Shown here: positions 1-6,441 of the stretch, one piece after another
How the letters are laid out: every line of letters begins with the position of its first letter
Position numbering within the stretch: the stretch's first letter is position 1
Source: Promethearchaeota archaeon
Lineage (GTDB): Archaea; Asgardarchaeota; Lokiarchaeia; Sigyniarchaeales; Promethearchaeaceae
Direction of reading: 5' to 3'
Length of the DNA stretch: 9,017 bases
NCBI GenBank assembly: GCA_014729055.1
Contig: WJKO01000096.1
Coordinates: 1 to 9,017 of the forward strand
The notes under the pieces: model-generated
The model's database searches: none
What the model saw: only the letters and a program-made list of their open reading frames with translations
Told to the model about the DNA's origin: nothing
Position numbers and translations under genes: made by a program

Positions 1-221
1 GTCTCATTTTTACTCACTGCAATCACCGGATCTGCACCAGTTTTTGACATTACCCAAGTATTTTTACCCGGTTTATCAATAGAAAAGTCTTCGATATGAA
101 TAGATTTTATTGCAGCACAATTTCGGTTGTTTTCTTTTAGAAACTTTAAAACAGCTTCAATAGATGCTGTTTTTCCAGAATTAGAAAATCCTTTAAATTC
201 TATGATATTTTGTTGTTTCAT
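1..221 (-). CDS. mobB: MobB-type molybdopterin-guanine dinucleotide biosynthesis P-loop protein (partial, C-terminus outside window)
   Basis: I translated this by hand from the minus strand; 73 complete N-terminal codons are visible and the frame is open to the left edge. MobB is a GTP-binding partner of MobA in attaching GMP to molybdopterin (established for the family). Seen here: a P-loop GFSNSGKT at residues 11-18, a helix after it, the family segment IDKPGKNTW at 48-56, and a following GAD at 62-64, the arrangement expected of the MobB N-terminal half. The ATG at 221-219 overlaps the TGA of the GH30 gene as ATGA and has a GGAGGT ribosome binding site 7 nt upstream, so start choice is firm and translation is probably coupled to the hydrolase gene. 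A MoaD-like gene lies about 1.5 kb away on the other strand, consistent with a cofactor role. Alternative: another MobB-like domain fused to something beyond the edge. Confidence 0.85.
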   Translation of the reverse strand, partial: MKQQNIIEFKGFSNSGKTASIEAVLKFLKENNRNCAAIKSIHIEDFSIDKPGKNTWVMSKTGADPVIAVSKNE

Positions 222-1639
222 AATCTATACCTCCATGTAAATGTTGTTATGCTATTTGGTAATAAATCGGTAACTAATGCTAGCCCATTATACTCTAATT
301 TAAAATTTCGTGATCTTCGAAACTTATTTACAACAATCGCTATTATTGTATTATCCGGGTTTTTAAGTGCAGTTATTTCAAAGCCTATCCGTTTATTACG
401 AACCAAATCGATTACTTTGGCATTTCGCTGGATATATTTTGAGAAATGCATATACATATAATAATCGAATGTTTTTTCAACAATCATTTCAGGTACTTGT
501 AAAGTCAATAATGTCTCTTTGGTTTTAAAGGGGCCATTATTTGGATTTCCTTCAGAATCAATCATTGGAACCCAACCATTAATAGCGCTAGCACCGTATT
601 GAATATATCTTGGTAACCTGCAAGCTCCAAACCACCAAGCAAGTGACCCTTCAGTAAAATAAAATGGAATCTTTGGATATTTTTTTCTGAATTTTAACAT
701 CATTTTGGGACTAGAAAATCCAACCGCGGCGTAATGATGAAACGCTACTCCATCCACGTATTTTTTGGCTTCTGGATCATCTAATATTGTCTGAGGATAG
801 CGTGAAGGTTGCCTAAGTAAGTTCAACCACCCTAATAACGACCAATTATGGTCAAAACACCAGATTTCGGTGTCTATTTGGTATTTTTCAAATGTTGGAC
901 CTAAATAATTTTTGATAAAATCTCGTTCATTAATACCCTTTATATCCCATTTACAAGTAGGCATTTTGTCCCAATTATGTAATGGTTCATTCTGCACAGT
1001 AATGGCATGTATAGGGATCCCTACTTTTTCATAAGCATTAATAAATTGAACAAAATACTCCGCATAAGATGCCCAATATTTCTTTAACAATCTACCACCA
1101 CACCAATCATGAGAATCTTTCATCCATGGTGGTGGTGTCCAAGGTGAGGCAAAGATCAGAAGATCTGGATTAATCTCTAACGCTTCTTGCACAATTGGAA
1201 TAATGAATTCTTGATCTTTTGCAATGGAAAAATTGTCTTTTATATAATTTATCAGATCTTGTTCGTCTTCAGAATTTAGGATATTATCAGGAGGAGATTC
1301 ATCTAAATATGTATACCAAAGGGTTCCGGTAAAATCAGATGTGCCCATACAAATACGGAATATGTTCATACCCGCCCCTTGATTTTTATCAACTAGTGCT
1401 TTTAATGCATTATGGCGGTCATTTTTAGACAATCGCATTAAGTTCTGACATGATGTATGCTCAAAAGAATAACCGATTCCGATGAAATTATGTTTTAGTT
1501 GTGACTTACGTAATTTCGCGTATAATTTGGTTTTTCTACTGCAATTTATCTTACTAAATTCAGTTGTTCCCATACTGCGTAATAAATGCTTGCGATCTTT
1601 AGTACTCGTAATTATTTCTGCGGAAATTCCTTGTTTCAT
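218..1639 (-). CDS. GH30-family glycoside hydrolase, apparently cytoplasmic
   Basis: This 473-residue protein is a clan GH-A (beta/alpha)8 retaining glycosidase of family GH30 (glucosylceramidase / O-glycosyl hydrolase type). Seen with M1 at the ATG at 1639: an N-terminal barrel entry FIGIGYSF near 52-59; the family signature SPWTPPPWMK at about 165-174; TVQNEP with the presumed acid/base Glu218; and YFTEGS with the presumed nucleophile Glu330. A C-terminal beta-sandwich region from about 398 ends in the typical LLPNSITTFTW. Length and both catalytic Glu residues fit an active enzyme; the substrate (beta-glucoside, fucoside, xyloside or other) cannot be read from sequence. No signal peptide is visible (start MKQGISAEI), which is unusual because many GH30 enzymes are exported. 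A TTG codon directly before the ATG could add one residue. It overlaps mobB by 4 nt. The link between a glycosidase and molybdenum-cofactor synthesis is unexplained. Confidence 0.9.
   Translation of the reverse strand: MKQGISAEIITSTKDRKHLLRSMGTTEFSKINCSRKTKLYAKLRKSQLKHNFIGIGYSFEHTSCQNLMRLSKNDRHNALKALVDKNQGAGMNIFRICMGTSDFTGTLWYTYLDESPPDNILNSEDEQDLINYIKDNFSIAKDQEFIIPIVQEALEINPDLLIFASPWTPPPWMKDSHDWCGGRLLKKYWASYAEYFVQFINAYEKVGIPIHAITVQNEPLHNWDKMPTCKWDIKGINERDFIKNYLGPTFEKYQIDTEIWCFDHNWSLLGWLNLLRQPSRYPQTILDDPEAKKYVDGVAFHHYAAVGFSSPKMMLKFRKKYPKIPFYFTEGSLAWWFGACRLPRYIQYGASAINGWVPMIDSEGNPNNGPFKTKETLLTLQVPEMIVEKTFDYYMYMHFSKYIQRNAKVIDLVRNKRIGFEITALKNPDNTIIAIVVNKFRRSRNFKLEYNGLALVTDLLPNSITTFTWRYRL
229..234 (-). 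promoter_or_regulatory. Strong Shine-Dalgarno site for mobB
   Basis: The minus strand reads GGAGGT here, 7 nt before the mobB ATG and inside the 3' end of the upstream GH30 gene. It is the clearest ribosome binding site in the window. It supports independent or re-initiated translation of the second cistron, whereas the first gene of this pair has no such site. Confidence 0.75.
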
Positions 1640-1660
1640 CAATTTAATATTTGATTTTAG

Positions 1661-1668
1661 ATTTAAAA
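1661..1668 (-). promoter_or_regulatory. TATA-like promoter element for the GH30-mobB transcript
   Basis: The minus strand reads TTTTAAAT, centred about 25 nt upstream of the GH30 ATG at 1639, with no Shine-Dalgarno sequence between. This is the spacing expected when archaeal transcription starts at or next to the start codon (leaderless mRNA). The 88-bp gap to the divergent MoaD-like gene is very A/T-rich, so chance TATA-like matches are easy. The same TTTAAA core is nearly palindromic and could serve the plus strand as well. Confidence 0.4.
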
Positions 1669-1727
1669 AAAATAAGTATTTATCAAGATTAAAAGATACT
1701 TACAATTCAAAAACGAACTCAGAGAAA

Positions 1728-2051
1728 ATGAAGATTCGAGCTAAATTTTTAGAGGGAATCCGTGATGTCACAAAATCCAAGCAAGAAGAGTTAGTTTTTG
1801 AGGACAAGGATACTATCTCTCTCTATGAGTTAATGGTATTTCTGTTGGAAAAATATGGGGATCCATTTAAGAAAGTGATTTTTTGGAAGATAGATGAAAG
1901 TCAGATTGTAGACTTCATTGAAAAAAAAAAGGATGTAAAAATTGCAAATATTAAATTTCTAATTAGTGGCGAAATGTATAACTATCATCACGATATAGAA
2001 ATTAATGATGGAGATAGCGTTGTTTTATTTCTTCCACTCGCTGGGGGATAA
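1728..2051 (+). CDS. MoaD/ThiS-family beta-grasp protein with C-terminal Gly-Gly
   Basis: This 107-residue protein has the ubiquitin-like beta-grasp layout of MoaD/ThiS/SAMP sulfur carriers. A first strand MKIRAKFLEGIRDVT is followed by a helix (TISLYELMVFLLEKYG, about 29-44), then the closing pattern NDGDSVVLFLPLAGG at 93-107. In this family the terminal Gly-Gly is adenylated by an E1-like MoeB/ThiF/UbaA enzyme and then carries sulfur (molybdopterin or tRNA thiolation) or is joined to target lysines. It is longer than the usual roughly 80-90 residues because of an insert around 50-72 (FWKIDESQIVDFIEKKKD). The reading frame is open far upstream, but only from the ATG at 1728 does it match the family, so the upstream part is treated as non-coding. 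The divergent mobB suggests molybdopterin synthase small subunit; no MoaE or E1 partner lies in the window, so a protein-modifier role remains open. The codons for KKK at 67-69 form an A10 run. Confidence 0.85.
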   Translation: MKIRAKFLEGIRDVTKSKQEELVFEDKDTISLYELMVFLLEKYGDPFKKVIFWKIDESQIVDFIEKKKDVKIANIKFLISGEMYNYHHDIEINDGDSVVLFLPLAGG

Positions 2052-2133
2052 GTCTTAACAAGCACTGATAAAGACTAGCAACTTCAAAAAATTAAATACA
2101 AAATCAACTAAATAACAAATGTTTGTAATCTAT

Positions 2134-2141
2134 TCTATATC
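2134..2141 (+). promoter_or_regulatory. TATA-like promoter element for the PIN-domain gene
   Basis: TCTATATC-like sequence is centred about 25 nt before the ATG at 2162, and no Shine-Dalgarno sequence is present in the intervening GAATGTGAATTTCTA. This fits a leaderless transcript starting at the gene's own start codon. It also suggests that the gene is transcribed separately from the MoaD-like gene 110 bp upstream. Confidence 0.45.
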
Positions 2142-2161
2142 AAAAAGAATGTGAATTTCTA

Positions 2162-4243
2162 ATGGCAAAAAAAAAAGGTACAACAAGAAAAACTAAAAAG
2201 AGAAAGGGAACTAAAAAAAGCAAAACTCGAAGACCTAAATCAAGTACAGAGAAAGAATATATTTATGTATTTGATGCAAATTTCTTTATATCACTTAAAC
2301 ACATTAAAGCCACACAACCATTAAAACATTTAAAAGAAGCAAAAGAAGAGATTGGTATAAAATATTACATCTCCGACTTAGTTTACAATGAATTGCCATT
2401 TTATAAGCGTAGTCGTTCAACTAAATTCAAAGATACAGTTGAAGTTAAGGAGATCTCAGAACAAAGCATACAATGGGTAAAAGACGACTTGTCGAATCTT
2501 GGAATTAAAGAATCAAGACATGCACAAGATCCAGATCTTTCACTTATCTCTCTATGTAAAAAACTCCTGAACAAAAACAAGAGGATATTTTTAGTATCAG
2601 ATGATTTTAAACTCGGGGAAAATCTTAAGATCTTAGGTTATCCTATCGAATATCAATCTTTGTCTGCTTTTCTTCTGTTCTTAGCTAAGAATTCTAAGAC
2701 CCCAGAGCTAAGAATGTATTTCAGCAGTATTCAGAAGAAAACATTAAAGTATAATCTTGAATATATGTTGGAACGGAAGGAAATCTATAACCCAGTTAAT
2801 AAATTAATGTTTTTAATTGAAAACTCGATTGAAATATCAAATGAAGGATTTGACCTTACAAGTATAGACGCAAGTATTAATGATAAATCAAGCTCTCAAT
2901 CTCGTTTTCAAAACGTATGTATAGATGATATTGACGGAAAAGACGAAACAACTGCACGAATTCAAAATCTCTGTAATAATTATATATTATCTAAGAAAGT
3001 GGATGAGTTAGATGAAATAATCCTGATGCTACCTTTACTGGATGATATTAAGAAAAGCAGACGTTATTTAGCCGCAGCAAAGGAATCTCTAAAGGAAGAT
3101 CAAACTGAGCAAGCTATAAAAAGCTTAAAGGCAGCTACAAATCAGTTAATGAATTCGTTACAACTCGCTGGTTCTATTTTGCCGAAAAACCAATATAGTA
3201 TTTTTCAAAAAGTAGTTACAAATGAATTATCAAATTGCGAGTTTTTAAGAGCGTTTTTATATATAGGCTTGGATAAATTGGATGCATCAATCGAGGCCTT
3301 AAATGCGACTGCTACTTATGCTACAATAGGACGCACAAAAAGGTCAGCGATGGCAATAAATTATTTAAAAGCGCTGATATTTACATTTAATGGATTATAT
3401 GATGATGCTATTGAGCAATATCGTTTTACTGAAGCTTTAGCAACTAATTATGCCGCAAGCAAGCAGTTAATCTTAAAATGCTCTATCGGTAGAGCGATTA
3501 CCATGTTTTTGGCAGGATTAGAATCAGAGTCATTAGAATTGATTAACAAGATTAATAACGAAACACAAGAAGGTAATCTGGAGAATGCAATAATTGTATT
3601 CCAAGAATTAGGAGATTATTTCTATGCCATTGGTAATCCTAAAATCTCGATTGCTCTATATCGTGAGGCATTAGAATGTGCTGTTGATAGTGATAATTTT
3701 AAATGGAAAGTCAACTCCATCCTCAACAATATGAAACGAGCATATATGAATGCTATGTTGGAAGGTCTTATTTATGATGACACAACAAATGTCGATTCAA
3801 TAATAGATCAAGCGCATGAGCTCAAGAATTTTGATGACTTTAATGATGCGATCGGGCAACTTGCAGAATTTAATGCAATGATGTATCGAGATATGGAATA
3901 TACAAAAACGGGAGAAACAATTGATTATTTCAAATTAGATGAACATATGAGGGAAAAATTCGATGTTGTTGATATTTTAGAAGGTGGTGGCAATAAAACT
4001 GTGCTCATTGCATTTAATAAAAATATAGGTTTGATAGGTTTTAGAACAAAACTAAAGATGAAATTAATGGGAATGCCTGAAAATTATACCGTGGTGTTAC
4101 TTAAAAATGCGAAAGTAAAAATAATAAAGCCATCACCGAAGTTAAAGGCAAAATATTTAATTCGAGCCATTGTCGCCGTAACACAAGAACACATTGATAT
4201 AGACCGAAATATACCTGTATTTTTCGCGCAAATGAATATCTAA
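2162..4243 (+). CDS. PIN-domain nuclease-like protein with helical (TPR-like) repeats and basic N-terminal tail
   Basis: The protein has 693 residues and no family name that I recognise as a whole. Residues 1-30 are almost entirely Lys/Arg/Thr/Ser (for example TKKRKGTKKSKTRR), a likely disordered nucleic-acid or ribosome contact. Residues 31-175 look like a PIN domain, the metal-dependent ribonuclease fold. The expected acidic residues are in order: Asp38 in VFDAN, Glu77 in VYNELP, Asp123/Asp125 in AQDPDLSLISLC, and Asp147/Asp148 in FLVSDDFKLG. So catalysis is plausible. Residues from about 275 to 570 are helical with TPR-like spacing (LAAAKESLKEDQTEQAIKSL; FNGLYDDAIEQYRFTEAL; YAIGNPKISIALYREALE). 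Residues 590-693 are beta-rich and unassigned. No membrane segment or signal peptide is seen. It stands between two operons, apparently as a single gene. The inferred role is RNA cleavage or RNA/ribosome quality control with the repeats recruiting a partner; the substrate is unknown. Confidence 0.8.
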   Translation: MAKKKGTTRKTKKRKGTKKSKTRRPKSSTEKEYIYVFDANFFISLKHIKATQPLKHLKEAKEEIGIKYYISDLVYNELPFYKRSRSTKFKDTVEVKEISEQSIQWVKDDLSNLGIKESRHAQDPDLSLISLCKKLLNKNKRIFLVSDDFKLGENLKILGYPIEYQSLSAFLLFLAKNSKTPELRMYFSSIQKKTLKYNLEYMLERKEIYNPVNKLMFLIENSIEISNEGFDLTSIDASINDKSSSQSRFQNVCIDDIDGKDETTARIQNLCNNYILSKKVDELDEIILMLPLLDDIKKSRRYLAAAKESLKEDQTEQAIKSLKAATNQLMNSLQLAGSILPKNQYSIFQKVVTNELSNCEFLRAFLYIGLDKLDASIEALNATATYATIGRTKRSAMAINYLKALIFTFNGLYDDAIEQYRFTEALATNYAASKQLILKCSIGRAITMFLAGLESESLELINKINNETQEGNLENAIIVFQELGDYFYAIGNPKISIALYREALECAVDSDNFKWKVNSILNNMKRAYMNAMLEGLIYDDTTNVDSIIDQAHELKNFDDFNDAIGQLAEFNAMMYRDMEYTKTGETIDYFKLDEHMREKFDVVDILEGGGNKTVLIAFNKNIGLIGFRTKLKMKLMGMPENYTVVLLKNAKVKIIKPSPKLKAKYLIRAIVAVTQEHIDIDRNIPVFFAQMNI

Positions 4244-4389
4244 CATGTTCCTAAATTTGATCTTGTTTGAATTAATTGAAGAAATAAATAGAGAAAAAAA
4301 TAATTCTTTATTATCAACTAAAAGTTTCTGATAGAGCTGTTTTAGGATACTCTAATTATCGAAAAAGAACCTCTGGTAGGTTTCAGAAA

Positions 4390-6441
4390 ATGGAAGAAAA
4401 TAATATGAATGAAAAGCAGATGGAAGAACAAACTGAATCTGAAGATACTGATGATATTGAAATAGAAGATTCTGTTAGTAAATCCATTTCAATCAAAAAA
4501 AATCAAAATGTGTTTAATCAGTCTTATCAGAAATTAAAAAAGAGATATATTACATGGCGGGATAAGGTAATTGAGAAAACCGCTCAAGATAAAGAAGAGG
4601 ATGCACTTTATGGATCGGATTGGAATCAGCTTGGATATCAGAGAACCATAGCAGGATTCTTATACACATTTGGTTTGCTAATACCACAGATGATCTTTGG
4701 AATTTTTATGATTCCACTTATTCAATATACTGAATTACGCTTCGTAGAAGTAGGTGGCGTTGCATCAGTAGCAGGCGGATTATTTGGAGCTTTGTACACA
4801 ATTTTGGACTTGGATTTGGAGGCATCAGTCAATCGCTTTGTACCGCAATATGCAATTTCAGATCCGAGAAAGGCGATGCATTATGTTTCTTTCTTTATTA
4901 AATATCAAATGTGGTCGGGATTATTCCAAATTACTTTTGTTTCAATCTTTATACTATTTGTTCTGATTCCAATGAACAGTCCATTCGCTTGGGTTAGTTG
5001 GTATATGATATTCATCTGTGTAAAGCAGTATCCCGCGACACTCGGCACTTTTAAATCTTTAATTGGCTCACTTCAACACAAAAATAAAGAAAACTTAATT
5101 GTATTTTACAGAGCAAGCATAATTGAACCCCTCACAAAGTTAGGAGGGGGTATAATTGGACTTATTATCGGCCACAACAACCCAGTCTGGGGTGAAATGA
5201 TGGGTTTAGCTTTGGGCACCGCCATTGGGGGTTATGTTGACGATTTTTTCACCTTTACATTAGGAACCTATTGGCTTTCAAAGATTTTAGATGATTATGA
5301 TATTAAGATTCGGGATATATATGCAGATAAAATTCCACCAGATGTATGGAAAAGTGCGCTTTGGTTTTCTGCCAGATTAATGCCAAAAACGATTTTTGGT
5401 TCAGTCATCGGTTGGTCAGGATTTATGATAACAGTAGATAATCTTGCAGGGTATACAAGTTACAAATCATTGACAGATCAAGCCCAAAATTTAGCGAAGT
5501 TCATTACTTGGTCCGATGATATTATTAATGGGTCAAAAGCTGCATTTAGTGAAGCATATAATAACGGAAAGGTCGAATTAACGAAGTTCTACATAGCAAA
5601 TGGTCTGAAGTATAATTTTTGGATGCTAATGATTCTAGGTACATTCAATATTGTGGCGCTCCCTGCAATATTTGATATTGCAATACCGCTCTTTATGCCA
5701 GAGGAGTGGCGTCCCATAACTAGGATGGTTCCTATCTACGTTTTATTATTTATTTATAAACCGTTTAATGATATTGCAGATAAAATGGTCTTTTTAAGTG
5801 GACATCCTGAAATAAATACGTATATTGGAATTATACAAACAATAGGAAACCTTTTCTTCACGTGGTTCTTTTTAGTTTATTTAGAAATGGGTTGGTTGGG
5901 ACTCATTTTAACTGGTGTTCCGATGGACATTTTTGGATTTATAGTTAGATGGATTTATATGAGCAAAAAAGTCTTAAAATTAGAATATGCATTTTGGAAA
6001 GATATTGCATGGCAAGCATTTGTTGCCCCATTTATTAGCGGAATGGTACTGGCTGGACTAATTTCGTTGTTGTTATATGGTGTATATCCTCTTGTAAAAC
6101 AACCGTTTGTTGGTATGGACTTTTTAGGGTTAGAAGGGGGCGGTATTCTAATACCCGCGGTTATTTTAATTGTTGTATTATTGTTATCGGTCGTATTTAT
6201 TTACTTCCCATTATATTCCTTGCTTGGAGGGTGGGATGATCGGACATTAAATATATTTAGGAAGTGTGTGGGCTTAACTGGTCCCAGTATTTGGCTGATT
6301 TACCCTATGTATAAAATATTTAAGAAATTTCACGCTAAATCCCCTTTTAAAAAGAGAGCATATATGAATATCGGAGATCTTGCACAAGAAGAATTAAAAG
6401 AACTGGCTATTATGAGGAAGAATAATTTGGGTAAAATGTGA
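4390..6441 (+). CDS. MOP-superfamily (polysaccharide flippase / MATE-like) multi-span membrane protein
   Basis: This 683-residue integral membrane protein has about 12-13 hydrophobic spans. Approximate positions are 88-112, 122-140, 165-193, 200-215, 241-262, 266-290, 335-350, 405-435, 445-458, 475-498, 500-520, 538-563 and 585-607. The layout, with paired helices and amphipathic loops such as LDLEASVNRFVPQYA near 140-154, resembles Wzx/MviN-type exporters that move lipid-linked sugars across the membrane. This is a family-level call with no substrate evidence. It is longer than typical flippases: residues 1-80 form a hydrophilic, acidic and then basic cytoplasmic extension, and about 75 residues follow the last span. 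The ATG at 4390 has only a weak GGTAGG-like site upstream; an in-frame ATG at 4405 is possible. Its stop overlaps or lies 14 nt before the start of the methyltransferase-like gene, so the two are probably co-transcribed. Alternative: another 12-13-span carrier. Confidence 0.7.
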   Translation: MEENNMNEKQMEEQTESEDTDDIEIEDSVSKSISIKKNQNVFNQSYQKLKKRYITWRDKVIEKTAQDKEEDALYGSDWNQLGYQRTIAGFLYTFGLLIPQMIFGIFMIPLIQYTELRFVEVGGVASVAGGLFGALYTILDLDLEASVNRFVPQYAISDPRKAMHYVSFFIKYQMWSGLFQITFVSIFILFVLIPMNSPFAWVSWYMIFICVKQYPATLGTFKSLIGSLQHKNKENLIVFYRASIIEPLTKLGGGIIGLIIGHNNPVWGEMMGLALGTAIGGYVDDFFTFTLGTYWLSKILDDYDIKIRDIYADKIPPDVWKSALWFSARLMPKTIFGSVIGWSGFMITVDNLAGYTSYKSLTDQAQNLAKFITWSDDIINGSKAAFSEAYNNGKVELTKFYIANGLKYNFWMLMILGTFNIVALPAIFDIAIPLFMPEEWRPITRMVPIYVLLFIYKPFNDIADKMVFLSGHPEINTYIGIIQTIGNLFFTWFFLVYLEMGWLGLILTGVPMDIFGFIVRWIYMSKKVLKLEYAFWKDIAWQAFVAPFISGMVLAGLISLLLYGVYPLVKQPFVGMDFLGLEGGGILIPAVILIVVLLLSVVFIYFPLYSLLGGWDDRTLNIFRKCVGLTGPSIWLIYPMYKIFKKFHAKSPFKKRAYMNIGDLAQEELKELAIMRKNNLGKM

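Noticed and set aside
210..461. Plus-strand frame opposite the end of the GH30 gene
   Set aside because: It is antisense to a gene with intact family motifs and has no family resemblance of its own.
1482..1727. N-terminal extension of the MoaD-like frame
   Set aside because: The in-frame stretch lies antisense to the GH30 gene and does not resemble the family; the match begins at the ATG at 1728.
2051..2076. Inverted repeat AGTCTT / AAGACT after the MoaD-like gene as a terminator
   Set aside because: The stem is only 6 bp with a 14-nt loop and no T-tract follows, so chance is likely in AT-rich DNA.
4245..4331. 28-codon open frame starting ATG TTC CTA between the PIN and flippase genes
   Set aside because: No ribosome binding site, no recognisable motif, and short frames of this length are expected by chance.
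4244..4389. Possible RNA gene or riboswitch in the 146-bp gap before the membrane-protein gene
   Set aside because: I found no tRNA-like cloverleaf, no conserved riboswitch core and no strong stem by eye.
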